Positions 34,724 to 44,280 of a DNA stretch of 64,000 nt are shown one piece after another. Position numbers and translations under genes: made by a program. The stretch spans positions 186,001 through 250,000 of the forward strand of contig JAEYZN010000021.1 in the NCBI GenBank assembly GCA_023428025.1. The letters are read 5' to 3'. The notes beneath the pieces were generated by a model that was not told the origin of the DNA, did no database searches, and saw only the letters and a program-made list of their open reading frames with translations. The DNA comes from Bacillota bacterium. Lineage in GTDB: Bacteria > Bacillota > Clostridia > Christensenellales > SZUA-584. Positions within the stretch are counted from its first letter, which is position 1; every line of letters begins with the position of its first letter.

Positions 34724-35587
34724 CTATTTTATAGCATCCAGCGCGCCGATGATCTCGGAGATCTCGTTGGTGATCGCAAATTGCCGCGCGCGGTTGTACT
34801 GCCGCGTCAGGTTGTCGATCATCTCCTCGGCGTTGTTCGTCGCGTTCTCCATCGCCGTCATACGCGCGCAATGCTCGCTCGCGTAAGACTGTACGAGGCA
34901 CCCGTATACCAGACCGACAATATACTGTGGAACCAGTATATCGAACACCTCTTTGGGCGACGGATGGTAGTAAAGCTCTCCGGAATACTGCGCTTCCGTC
35001 ACAATTTCTTGAAAGTTGGATATCGAAATGGGCAGCAGCTTCAGCACGCGGGGTTCCTGACGGATGGCCGAAACAAACTTGGTGTATACCACATATACCT
35101 CGTCCATGATGCCGTTCTCATACAATTCCAATATATCGTTTGTGATATTGCGCGCGTTGTAAAGCGATGGGTTTTGCGATACATGCAGAAACTCCACGTC
35201 GACCATGTAGCCCCGCCGGTCAAAAAACGCCCGCGCTTCCTGCCCCACCGTCAATATGTAACGTTCCCGGCTCTTCTGCATGGCGCTGAGCGCCAGGTTG
35301 AGCACGTTATGGTTATAGCCGCCGCACATGCCCTTATCCGCCGCAATCACCACATAGGCCGCCTTGCCGCCATTGCTTTCGCCGACATAAGGATGCGTGA
35401 GTTCTTTTGTATGTGTCAATATATCCTTCAGCGCAGACTGCACCCGCTCAAAATGCACATGATTGTTCTCATACTTGACGATGGCCTTCCTCATCTTGGA
35501 CGTGGAAATCAGGTGCATCGCCCGCGTGATCTGCTGCATTTCGGAGATCGAATGGATACTATGCTTGATATCCCCCATGTTGGCCAT
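34724..35587 (-). CDS. atpG: F1Fo ATP synthase gamma subunit
   Basis: A 287-residue rotor-shaft subunit. The N-terminal helix reads GDIKHSIHSISEMQQITRAM, the Rossmann-like middle has VVIAADKGMCGGYNHNV, and the C-terminal helix has ARMTAMENATNNAEEMIDNL. Length and ends are normal. Its ATG lies in TGACATG with the stop of the alpha gene, so the two are coupled. Confidence 0.97.
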   Translation of the reverse strand: MANMGDIKHSIHSISEMQQITRAMHLISTSKMRKAIVKYENNHVHFERVQSALKDILTHTKELTHPYVGESNGGKAAYVVIAADKGMCGGYNHNVLNLALSAMQKSRERYILTVGQEARAFFDRRGYMVDVEFLHVSQNPSLYNARNITNDILELYENGIMDEVYVVYTKFVSAIRQEPRVLKLLPISISNFQEIVTEAQYSGELYYHPSPKEVFDILVPQYIVGLVYGCLVQSYASEHCARMTAMENATNNAEEMIDNLTRQYNRARQFAITNEISEIIGALDAIK

Positions 35588-35588
35588 G

Positions 35589-37400
35589 TCAGTTTTCTAC
35601 CTCTTGTTCAGGTTTGATGGCATTCTGCTGGCAATATATCGGGAGCAATTCATCAGCGGCCTTGCGCAGTGTGTCCATCTCAGCATCAGGCAGATCGCCC
35701 GTTTTCTCAATGGTCAGGCGAACTTCAGGATAATTCGTGTCCACGTAATCCAGATACCTTTTTTCAAACTCCTTCACATGGTTGAAAGGGAGTTTGACCA
35801 GATACTTATTGATAGCCACGAACAGCAGCATCACCTGACTGGCCATTGATATCGGCGAAAACTGCGGCTGCTTTAAGGATTCGGTCAGCCGCGCCCCCTG
35901 ATCCAGCGTCTCTCTTGTGGTCTTATCCAGGTCTGACGCAAACTGGGCAAACACCGCCAGTTCACGGTATTGCGCGAGGTCCAGACGCAGGCGGCCCGCC
36001 ACCTTTCGCATCGCTTTGATCTGCGCGCTGCCGCCCACGCGGGATACGGAAAGGCCCACGTTGACGGCCGGACGGATACCGGCGTTGAACAGTTCGGACT
36101 CAAGGAACAGCTGGCCGTCCGTGATGGAAATCACGTTGGTGGGTATGTAGGCCGAAATATCGCCCGCCATCGTCTCGATGATGGGCAGCGCCGTTATGGA
36201 ACCGCCGCCATGCGCATCGTTCAGACGAGCGGCGCGCTCCAGCAAACGCGAGTGAAGATAGAACACGTCTCCCGGATAAGCCTCACGGCCCGGCGGACGG
36301 CGCAACAGCAGCGACATCGTCCGGTAGGCCACGGCGTGCTTGGACAGGTCGTCATAGACGATCAGCGCATCCTTGCCGGCGTACATAAATTCCTCAGCGA
36401 TAGCGCAGCCCGAGTAAGGTGCGATATACTGCATCGAAGGCGCGTCGCTACCTGTGGACGCCACGATGATCGTGTACTCAAGCGCGCCTTCTTCCTCCAG
36501 CGTCTTGATGATGGACGCAATGGTGGACGCCTTCTGGCCGATGGCCACATAGATGCAATAGACGTTCTTGCCCTTCTGGTTGAGTATGGTATCCACGGCG
36601 ATGGCCGTCTTGCCGGTCTGCCGGTCGCCGATGATCAGTTCTCTTTGCCCCTTGCCGATGGGCACCATGCTGTCGATCGCCACAATCCCTGTTTCGAGGG
36701 GCTGTTTCACGCCCTGTCTGTCAAATATGCGCGGCGCTTCGGCTTCGATCATTCGGTACTTGTTCGCGAACACCTTGCCTTTTCCATCCATCGGCACGCC
36801 GAGCGGGCTGACAACACGGCCCAAAAGCGCTTCCCCGACGGGCACCTGCACGACCGTGCCGGTATTGCGCACGGTGGAACCCTCGGCCACATCCCACACG
36901 TTGTTCAAAAGTACGGCGCCGATGCTCTCCTTGGAGAGGTTCATAACGATGCCAAACGCGCTGTTCTCAAATTCGAGCAGTTCGCCGTATTTACACCCTT
37001 CAAGGCCTTTTATCAGCACGATGCCGTCGCCCGAGGATGTAACGGTTCCGATTTCCGCAACGTCAAATTCTCCTGAGTATTCCTTGATGCGTTCTTTGGT
37101 GACCTGTCCGAACTCTTCCGCGTTGAAATCCAGAGAGAAATCGCCTTCTTCGAGCGCATCCTGCTGATACGGCGTATCCGTATCCACAATGAAATTCTTG
37201 ATCTTGCCAAGGTGTGCGCGAACGCTCCTGTCGTACACCTTGTTTCCCAGTGCCACAACGAAGCCGCCCAACAACTCAGGCACCACTTCTGTTGTAAAGT
37301 TAATATCTTCTCCCACAAGGGATTCAAAACGTTTTTTGATGGATTGTACTGTCAGGTCATCCAGCTTGACCGCAGACTTCAGTTTTCCTTCGATAGCCAA
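35589..37400 (-). CDS. atpA: Fusion of delta-subunit C-terminal domain to ATP synthase alpha subunit
   Basis: A 603-residue protein, about 90 to 100 longer than usual alpha subunits. Residues 6-72 match the C-terminal domain of delta (OSCP): SAVKLDDLTVQSIKKRFESL, then ELLGGFVVALGNKVYDRSVR and a final helix. A linker of about 17 residues (VDTDTPYQQDALEEGDF) leads into alpha from about residue 89, with KERIKEY in the delta-binding helix position, Walker A GDRQTGKT at 258-265 (89 residues later than in E. coli), and a full C-terminal domain. The start is TTG at 37400, one base after the atpF stop, with GAGGGTGG upstream. No delta N-terminal domain is encoded in the operon. In other F1 enzymes the delta C-terminal domain grips the b stator, and the N-terminal domain holds alpha. 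Confidence 0.95.
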   Translation of the reverse strand: MAIEGKLKSAVKLDDLTVQSIKKRFESLVGEDINFTTEVVPELLGGFVVALGNKVYDRSVRAHLGKIKNFIVDTDTPYQQDALEEGDFSLDFNAEEFGQVTKERIKEYSGEFDVAEIGTVTSSGDGIVLIKGLEGCKYGELLEFENSAFGIVMNLSKESIGAVLLNNVWDVAEGSTVRNTGTVVQVPVGEALLGRVVSPLGVPMDGKGKVFANKYRMIEAEAPRIFDRQGVKQPLETGIVAIDSMVPIGKGQRELIIGDRQTGKTAIAVDTILNQKGKNVYCIYVAIGQKASTIASIIKTLEEEGALEYTIIVASTGSDAPSMQYIAPYSGCAIAEEFMYAGKDALIVYDDLSKHAVAYRTMSLLLRRPPGREAYPGDVFYLHSRLLERAARLNDAHGGGSITALPIIETMAGDISAYIPTNVISITDGQLFLESELFNAGIRPAVNVGLSVSRVGGSAQIKAMRKVAGRLRLDLAQYRELAVFAQFASDLDKTTRETLDQGARLTESLKQPQFSPISMASQVMLLFVAINKYLVKLPFNHVKEFEKRYLDYVDTNYPEVRLTIEKTGDLPDAEMDTLRKAADELLPIYCQQNAIKPEQEVEN

Positions 37401-37401
37401 A

Positions 37402-37881
37402 TCATCCCACCCTCTCAAAGAAATCGTCAATGATCTTACGGTTATCATCCAGAGAAATCTCGCGAGCCAGCACCTTTTCGGCGATCTGTATACTCATCTC
37501 TGCAATTTCTGTCCGCATATCCAGCCTGGCCTGCACCTTCTCACCCTCAATTTCACGCTTGGCCCGCAGCACGAGACTCCGAGCGTGCTCTTTGGCATTA
37601 TCGACAATTTCACGCGCGTGATCGCGCGCCATTTCATTGCTTTTGGTGATGATCGCCGCGGCCTCATTATGCGCCTCAGCCATCATATGTTCATATTGCT
37701 CTTTCTGCTGAATTAACTGCTGCTCACGCTCGTCCAGTTCGTCAACCTTATTCGCAAACGTATTTTCGCGGTTTTTCATGAACTTTAATATCGGTTTGTA
37801 GACAAGCAACCGCAGTACCACAAACAGAATAATGACATTGAGCACATGTAGGCCGATAGTTAACGGATCTATTTCCAGCAT
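37402..37881 (-). CDS. atpF: F1Fo ATP synthase b subunit
   Basis: A 159-residue stator subunit: one N-terminal membrane helix (GLHVLNVIILFVVLRLLVYKPI) followed by a long charged coiled coil (ANKVDELDEREQQLIQQKEQ and on) and the tail REISLDDNRKIIDDFFERVG. A normal b subunit, with no delta domain attached to it. The ATG at 37881 follows TGAGGTG; a GTG lies two codons upstream. The next gene starts one base after its stop, so the delta coding space is absent here. Confidence 0.96.
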   Translation of the reverse strand: MLEIDPLTIGLHVLNVIILFVVLRLLVYKPILKFMKNRENTFANKVDELDEREQQLIQQKEQYEHMMAEAHNEAAAIITKSNEMARDHAREIVDNAKEHARSLVLRAKREIEGEKVQARLDMRTEIAEMSIQIAEKVLAREISLDDNRKIIDDFFERVG

Positions 37882-37920
37882 GATCACACCTCACTTACGT
37901 TGAAATCGTGCCCACTTAAT

Positions 37921-38148
37921 TTATACAATCTTGCCCATCATCAATATGGCGATAACAAAGCCATAAATAGCGGTCGTTTCGGCAAACGCCAGGCCGATGA
38001 GCAGCATTGCATTGATCTTGCCGCTGGCTTCAGGCTGCCGTGCCACCGCGTCCGCAGCTTTGCCTGTAGCGATGCCCATGCCAATGCCTGCACCCAGCCC
38101 TGTTAAAACCGCCAGGCCCACACCAATTGCAATAATAGCCGTCGTCAT
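37921..38148 (-). CDS. atpE: F1Fo ATP synthase c subunit
   Basis: A 75-residue proteolipid of two helices with the polar loop ARQPEASGKI. The ion carboxylate is Glu57 in AFAETTAIYG. The set Glu57, Thr58 and Tyr62 matches three ligands of sodium-binding c-rings, but the first-helix glutamine of the sodium type is Met24 here, so coupling ion is undecided with proton more likely. The start at 38148 is the ATG that gives a usual-length protein; the frame reaches 38163. Confidence 0.96.
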   Translation of the reverse strand: MTTAIIAIGVGLAVLTGLGAGIGMGIATGKAADAVARQPEASGKINAMLLIGLAFAETTAIYGFVIAILMMGKIV

Positions 38149-38185
38149 TTTGTATACCTCCAAATATAGATTAATATTTGATTAC

Positions 38186-38908
38186 TTATCTTTTTGCCCC
38201 ATACATAACCGTCTCTTCCATAAACGACAGCGTCAGTACAAGGAATATATACGTTTGGATTCCCACATGGAACAGATTGAAATAGATCGATAAAACAGCC
38301 GGTATGCCGATAGCCAGATAAGACACGCTGTAAAGCAGATCCATAACGACCATTCCAGCGAACATATTACCGAAAAGACGGAAGGACAGCGACACCGGGA
38401 TCACGGCGTGCGTCACCATATTTATCGGCAACATAAACGCTTTGGGTTTCACGAACCACCTGAGCCGGCCGAAGAATCCCGTATAATAAAAACCAAATGC
38501 GTTGATTAACACGAAAGACATCAGTGCCAGCGCAATCGTGAAGTTGATATCCGTGGCTGGCGGCCTGAACCCAAACAGTTCAATAAGGCTGGTGGAGACA
38601 ATGACCAGAGCAACCGTAAAAATATACGCTGCAAATGCGGAACCGCGCTTACCCAATTGGGAGTCTGTAAACTTTTCGCAAAAATCAACAAACATCTCCA
38701 ATACATTCTGCAGTCCCTTCGGTACTGTTTTGAATCTTGGTACGACGAGAATACGGATAATAACGGCAAGGAATATGATAATCAGCAAGACCAGCCATGT
38801 GACCAGCATCGTTTCGCTGATCTCCCAACCGAATAGGTTTACTTTCGGTGGTGTGATCGCGATTTCTCCCATTTCGATCCGCATGTTTTGCCCAAAACCT
38901 GTCAGCAT
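38186..38908 (-). CDS. atpB: F1Fo ATP synthase a subunit
   Basis: A 240-residue membrane subunit. It has about five or six helices, with the essential arginine in the SLSFRLFGNMFAGMVVM segment and a C-terminal helix pair ending SFMEETVMYGAKR. It forms the half-channels beside the c-ring. The ATG at 38908 lies 4 bases after the atpI stop with GAGGG upstream. Confidence 0.96.
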   Translation of the reverse strand: MLTGFGQNMRIEMGEIAITPPKVNLFGWEISETMLVTWLVLLIIIFLAVIIRILVVPRFKTVPKGLQNVLEMFVDFCEKFTDSQLGKRGSAFAAYIFTVALVIVSTSLIELFGFRPPATDINFTIALALMSFVLINAFGFYYTGFFGRLRWFVKPKAFMLPINMVTHAVIPVSLSFRLFGNMFAGMVVMDLLYSVSYLAIGIPAVLSIYFNLFHVGIQTYIFLVLTLSFMEETVMYGAKR

Positions 38909-38912
38909 ACGT

Positions 38913-39221
38913 TCAACCCTCGTTGCTTTCCTTTCCGTCCACACGGCTGACGGCGGCCGCCTTTTTTCTGCGCCCCGCCTGAATGACCACCAACGCCAAA
39001 ACCAACCCTGCCAGCATGCCTCCTGCGGTCCAGATCAAATGTATGAGCGAAACCGTTGCAATGAGGTAGAGCACCAGCACGATCACTGCTATCTTAACCA
39101 TCAGCAGCAGCGCGCCAATCAGCTTGGCAGACGGGTTATCGCCAAGTATCATCCTGCTGAGTATACGCAGTGCCATAACCTGCAGCACTCCGATTGCCAA
39201 TCCTACAAATAAGCCCCACAT
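38913..39221 (-). CDS. atpI: AtpI-like ATP synthase-associated membrane protein
   Basis: A 102-residue protein with about three to four hydrophobic segments (MWGLFVGLAIGVLQVMALRI, IGALLLMVKIAVIVLVLYLI, LIWTAGGMLAGLVLALVVI) and a basic tail. Sequence identity to AtpI is weak, but size, topology and place before atpB are those of AtpI, which helps c-ring assembly or magnesium entry. No clear ribosome site precedes the ATG. It begins 16 bases after the acyltransferase gene. Confidence 0.7.
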   Translation of the reverse strand: MWGLFVGLAIGVLQVMALRILSRMILGDNPSAKLIGALLLMVKIAVIVLVLYLIATVSLIHLIWTAGGMLAGLVLALVVIQAGRRKKAAAVSRVDGKESNEG

Positions 39222-39237
39222 AATTAATACATTCTAA

Positions 39238-40248
39238 TCAATATGCTTCGAAAATGCAAGGTGTCTGGGGTGCAATAGCGCGGTTCAGATCACGTGATCC
39301 TTCAAAATAATGGCTGAATCTGTCCGCCCCCTGATGCACCATCCTTGCCAACTCGCCCACAGGCATCTGTATCGCGCCGGCTTTGAGGTTGTTCCACGGC
39401 GCCAGCTCATCAACGATACTTGCATGATTGAGCAGCGACGTCGCGTCAAACGCATCGAGCAGGGCCTTTGCATCCACCACGCGGGCCATGCCGTGCTTGG
39501 CGCCGCGCCTGTCGGACGGGACATTGTACTTGACTTTCCTGCAGCCTTGTCCAAACAGCCAAGCCAGCAGCCCGCCTATCGACGCCTCGTCCACATAGAC
39601 CGTTTCGATGACGTCCGCCACCCCATCCTTCTCATAATAAAGCATGTACGCAGCCGCCGCGTCATCCTCGATCAGCAGGATGGCCTTACCCCCGTCCATC
39701 GCCAGTTCCTCCAGCCGCCAGCTCCATTCACGCTCAGTGCGCACCACATAGCCGTCGTAGTGGCGCATCATCTTGTTATAAAGCGGCATCAGCAGCGCGG
39801 CATCGGTCGTTTCGAATACATCGGCGCGCCGGTGATGCGACGCCGCCGTGATGCTCTGCTTGCGCACATGCGAGTATGCCGCCCAACCCAGTCTTTCGTA
39901 AAAGCCGTGGTTAAACGGATAGAGGTGTGTCAGCAAAATACCGCGCTGCTTCATCAGCGCGAGAGATTCGCGCAGCAGCGTGCGCATCAGGCCTTCGCCG
40001 CGGCGCGTGTTGTCCGTCGCGGCGCCCGCAATAAAAGCCGAGGGCAGCGCCCGGTGCTGCACACTGATCGTATACGGGATCATATGAACAATGGATGCGA
40101 GCCCCCGGTCGAAAATGCACAGCGACTGGCCGGGCAGCACTTTGTTGGCAAAATACCAGTCGATGAATTCGTCGGTATCTCCAAACGCCTGTTTCCACAA
40201 GGCCTTGGCCAAGGGCCTTTCCCCCGTTTTCAGCAAACGTATGTCCAT
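39238..40248 (-). CDS. Eis-like GNAT N-acetyltransferase
   Basis: A 336-residue protein. The N-terminal GNAT domain has ALPSAFIAGAATDNTRRGEG (acetyl-CoA loop region) and GILLTHLYPFNHGFYERLGW, the pattern of the Eis family; a second GNAT half and a sterol-carrier-like C-terminal domain fill the rest. Eis proteins acetylate amines, including drugs. Its ATG overlaps the stop of the DUF2156 gene (TAATG). Target unknown. Confidence 0.85.
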   Translation of the reverse strand: MDIRLLKTGERPLAKALWKQAFGDTDEFIDWYFANKVLPGQSLCIFDRGLASIVHMIPYTISVQHRALPSAFIAGAATDNTRRGEGLMRTLLRESLALMKQRGILLTHLYPFNHGFYERLGWAAYSHVRKQSITAASHHRRADVFETTDAALLMPLYNKMMRHYDGYVVRTEREWSWRLEELAMDGGKAILLIEDDAAAAYMLYYEKDGVADVIETVYVDEASIGGLLAWLFGQGCRKVKYNVPSDRRGAKHGMARVVDAKALLDAFDATSLLNHASIVDELAPWNNLKAGAIQMPVGELARMVHQGADRFSHYFEGSRDLNRAIAPQTPCIFEAY

Positions 40249-41144
40249 TATTCATTCCTCGTGCAGATATATTTTTCGACCATAAAAGCGGGATTGTATG
40301 ACAGCTTTGCCTTTCTCAGCCCTTCTATTCCCATATCTTCTTCACGGTTGATATATTTCACTTCACTCCACTCATTGCGCGCGAATTCCCTGTTGATCAG
40401 CGCATACGCCCCCTGCAGATCGGGGTTCGCTTTTTCGACATGGATCACGGCCATGTCAGACCCAAATCGCTCTCCGATAGAAAACGCCTCCAGATTGCCG
40501 TCCACGAACAACATCCCGCACTTTAAGCCCAGAGCGTCAAGATTCTGGAGCGCCGCCTCCACCGCCCACAATTCAGATTGATAGCTTTCCGTCATACCGC
40601 CCTTGCCCATCATCCATGACTCGTATAACGATATGCAGGACTGGTAGTCATCCGGCGTATAGAGCCGGTACGTATAGCTGTGGCTGCTGAGCAGCTTGTT
40701 GATGTGGTTGCGTTTGGCGTGATATTTTTTCCCCTCCAGCGTACACAGATCAACGGAATTGTATACGTACTCAAAGTTGGCTCTGTCCTCCGTCATCACA
40801 TAACGCCCGGGGCAATCGCGTTCAATTGTTTCTTTGAGCGGAACGGTCACGCCCTTCATCAGGAAATTATCGCCGCGGCTTTGCAGGTACTCCTCGCATC
40901 GCCGCATCGGTTCTTCGATGCTGGTATCACAGTTTTCCAGCAGCGGCGGCAGCATATATGAAATATTGTCAATACTCAGATGCAGATACATCGCCAGCTC
41001 ATCAGTCGCCATTTGTATATCCAACGCTCTCTGCCAGATGAATATATTCGCAAACGACGCTTCAAGATTGTGGTATCCATGACACAATGTATATTTCTCA
41101 AAACGCGTTCTGTCCTCCAAACCTATTTTTTTAAAACTCAGCAT
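40248..41144 (-). CDS. DUF2156 phosphatidylglycerol lysyltransferase-like protein
   Basis: A 298-residue protein with the MprF C-terminal (DUF2156) acyltransferase fold: YHNLEASFANIFIWQRAL, then KKYHAKRNHINKLLSSHSYTY and YINREEDMGIEGLRKAKLSYNPA near the end. The membrane half of MprF is missing, so it is a soluble stand-alone version; such proteins may transfer amino acids or acyl groups. The ATG at 41144 follows AGGAGA. It is coupled to the Eis-like gene and may head the transcript that enters the ATP synthase operon. Confidence 0.82.
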   Translation of the reverse strand: MLSFKKIGLEDRTRFEKYTLCHGYHNLEASFANIFIWQRALDIQMATDELAMYLHLSIDNISYMLPPLLENCDTSIEEPMRRCEEYLQSRGDNFLMKGVTVPLKETIERDCPGRYVMTEDRANFEYVYNSVDLCTLEGKKYHAKRNHINKLLSSHSYTYRLYTPDDYQSCISLYESWMMGKGGMTESYQSELWAVEAALQNLDALGLKCGMLFVDGNLEAFSIGERFGSDMAVIHVEKANPDLQGAYALINREFARNEWSEVKYINREEDMGIEGLRKAKLSYNPAFMVEKYICTRNE

Positions 41145-41171
41145 GCATTCTCCTAAAGGTTTAATTATCCT

Positions 41172-41199
41172 ATTATATACCACAGTATCAACAATTCAA
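41172..41199 (-). promoter_or_regulatory. Promoter of the DUF2156 gene (possibly also atp operon)
   Basis: Minus-strand TTGAAT (41199-41194), 16-base spacer, TATAAT (41177-41172). No better promoter was seen directly before atpI, so this may drive the whole run down to atpC. The rest of the gap up to 41436 holds nothing that I recognise. Confidence 0.65.
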
Positions 41200-41436
41200 A
41201 TCCTGCTGCAAGTCATTCTCATTGTTTATTCGTTAATCTAACAGTCCTCACAGGTATTTCAAGCACGGGCTTCTTAAAGCTTCGTTTTTGTGCCATGCTC
41301 ATATACTTTGATTCAGTATGGCTGAATATTCCGCAAAAACTCAACGCGCAAACGGCGGAACGTATTAACGCTGTCTGCGCCGATGAGTTCCGCCGTCATT
41401 CGTTTGTTATCGTATTGGCTCAATCTGTTCTCATTA

Positions 41437-42141
41437 TCAGTCTTCGATGATTTCGCCGTTTGGAGATATCACCGTCACGTGCCACGGTATCATTTTGCCG
41501 CTGTTTATCAGCGCCTGTTTTACAGCATATTCAATGCCGCCGCAGCACGGCACACTCATGCGCAGTACGTCGATGCTGCGGATATCGTTATGCGCCAGTA
41601 TCTCGGTGAGCTTTTCCGTATAATCCACCATGTCCAGCTTGGGGCAGCCGATCAGCGTGACCTTTCCCTTCATGAACCGGCTGTGCACCCCCGCATAAGC
41701 GTAGGCCGTGCAGTCCGCCGCGATCAGCAGCTTCGCGTCGTCGAAAAACGGAGCCTGCACAGGCACCAGCTTGATCTGGCAGGGCCATTGCCTCAGTTCT
41801 GAAGCGCTTTGAGCAACCGGGGCGGCCTGCACGGGCTTTTCCGACAGCGACATCGCTCTGGCGGACGGACATCCGTGGGCGTGAACCGGTGCCTTTTCGC
41901 GCTTGTTTTCCAGATGTTTTTGCACGGCGGCCTCGTCAAAACCCGCCGCTTCCCGCTCCTCGATCGTGATGGCGCCCGTGGGGCATTCAGGCAGGCACGC
42001 ACCCAGACCGTCGCAGTAGGATTCCGACACCAGCCGGGCCTTGCCGCCCACCATCTGCAACGCGCCTTCGTGACAGGCATTTACACACAGTCCGCAACCG
42101 TTGCATTTTTCTTCGTCTATACAAATGATATTTCTTTTCAT
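41437..42141 (-). CDS. 4Fe-4S ferredoxin-type protein with extra cysteine domain
   Basis: A 234-residue protein. Two 4Fe-4S motifs lie in the first 60 residues: CNGCGLCVNACHEGA and CDGLGACLPECPTGA. A middle linker carries a lone CPSARAMS, and the C-terminal half has CTAYAYAG, IGCPKLD and SVPCCGGIEYAV, probably more metal or disulfide ligands. The start at 42141 is favoured since AAGGAGG lies 9 bases before it; another ATG at 42147 is too close. It is divergent from a Crp/Fnr regulator. A role in redox or electron transfer is likely; the partner is unknown. Confidence 0.85.
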   Translation of the reverse strand: MKRNIICIDEEKCNGCGLCVNACHEGALQMVGGKARLVSESYCDGLGACLPECPTGAITIEEREAAGFDEAAVQKHLENKREKAPVHAHGCPSARAMSLSEKPVQAAPVAQSASELRQWPCQIKLVPVQAPFFDDAKLLIAADCTAYAYAGVHSRFMKGKVTLIGCPKLDMVDYTEKLTEILAHNDIRSIDVLRMSVPCCGGIEYAVKQALINSGKMIPWHVTVISPNGEIIED

Positions 42142-42198
42142 TTTCATTTTCCTCCTTGTCTTGTGAATCCAATTATAATATACTGCTCCTGTATGCAT

Positions 42199-42214
42199 CG
42201 TTGCTTTTGCAACG
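42199..42214. promoter_or_regulatory. Inverted repeat CGTTGC-N4-GCAACG, candidate Crp/Fnr-family operator
   Basis: A perfect 6-base inverted repeat with a 4-base spacer lies between the divergent Fe-S and Crp genes. A minus-strand TATAAT at 42177-42172 would start transcription near 42165, which puts the centre of the repeat (42206.5) at about -41.5, the class II activator position. Confidence 0.6.
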
Positions 42215-42229
42215 CCAGTTGAGGTTTAT

Positions 42230-42925
42230 ATGAATTGTCAGCACATATTTGAAAAACATATCGCTCTTTTCAAAGGGATCAGCTGTCCGGAGCTGGAAAC
42301 GATGCTGGGCTGCCTTGGCGCGAAAATCTCCGTCTATAAAAAGGGAGATTTCATGCTGACGGCAGGCAGCCCGCTCCGCTATGTCGGCATTCTCCTTTCC
42401 GGCCAGGCCGTTGTCAGCCGGGACGATATGCTCGGCAACAGGGCCGTGATGGCGGCGCTCTCGCCGCCGCAGCTTTTCGCGGAGTCCCTTGCGTGTGCCG
42501 GTGTCACGATCAGTCCTGTCAACGTGGAAGCTGTGGCCGATTCGGAAATACTGCTGATCGCCTTCGACAAGATTATACGGACATGCTCGTCCTGCTGTTC
42601 CCATCATAACGCACTTGTGGAGAATATGTTGACCATTGTGGCGCAAAAAAATCTGGAGATGAGCGAAAAGCTGGACCACATTGCCCGCAAGACGACGCGC
42701 CAGAAGCTGGCCTCCTATCTGATCAGCCAGGCCACAAAGAAAAACAATACCCGCTTTGAAATCGCGCTGGACAGGCAGGCGCTCGCGGATTACCTGTGCG
42801 TCAACCGCAGCGCGCTATCGCGGGAACTGTCGGTCATCAGCGAGATGGGCATACTGACCTATAGCCGCAACAAGTTCGCCATCCGCGATCTGGCGCGGCT
42901 GGAAAGTTTGCTGGAGAGCGAATAA
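42230..42925 (+). CDS. Crp/Fnr-family transcriptional regulator
   Basis: A 231-residue regulator. The cyclic-nucleotide-type beta barrel spans about residues 15-125 (GDFMLTAGSPLRYVGILLSG), a long dimer helix follows, and the C-terminal HTH has DRQALADYLCVNRSALSREL. Cysteines at the C-S-S-C-C cluster near residue 120 and elsewhere could bind a cofactor but do not match the Fnr four-Cys pattern. It is divergent from the Fe-S protein and is probably its activator, through the repeat at 42199. Confidence 0.92.
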   Translation: MNCQHIFEKHIALFKGISCPELETMLGCLGAKISVYKKGDFMLTAGSPLRYVGILLSGQAVVSRDDMLGNRAVMAALSPPQLFAESLACAGVTISPVNVEAVADSEILLIAFDKIIRTCSSCCSHHNALVENMLTIVAQKNLEMSEKLDHIARKTTRQKLASYLISQATKKNNTRFEIALDRQALADYLCVNRSALSRELSVISEMGILTYSRNKFAIRDLARLESLLESE

Positions 42926-42988
42926 CCTCTTCCGCTGCGGGTATTTGTGTTATAATTGTTTTCGATTATTCTGAAAGGACACATCGAT

Positions 42989-44182
<1,194 letters not shown>

Positions 44183-44203
44183 AACAAATCATCAGACGGC
44201 ACC

Positions 44204-44238
44204 AAAGGCCCAAATCATATGACGTGGGCCTTTCCGTT
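44204..44238 (+). terminator. Terminator of argJ
   Basis: AAAGGCCCA ... TGGGCCTTT hairpin of 9 pairs, then a short pyrimidine run. Confidence 0.8.
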
Positions 44239-44280
44239 TTCAGACTGCGTAAATGGACTGATAACCCCTGATATAACTGT

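Noticed and set aside
37402..37881. b-delta fusion as in mycobacteria
   Set aside because: The b subunit ends normally; the delta domain is on alpha.
37921..38148. Sodium-driven ATP synthase
   Set aside because: The c subunit lacks the first-helix Gln (Met24 instead), so sodium coupling is not supported by sequence alone.
41200..41436. Possible small gene or RNA between the DUF2156 and Fe-S genes
   Set aside because: No ribosome site with a plausible frame and no strong structure seen.
42230..42925. True Fnr with an oxygen-sensing 4Fe-4S cluster
   Set aside because: Cysteines do not match the four-Cys Fnr pattern; only the general Crp/Fnr family is supported.
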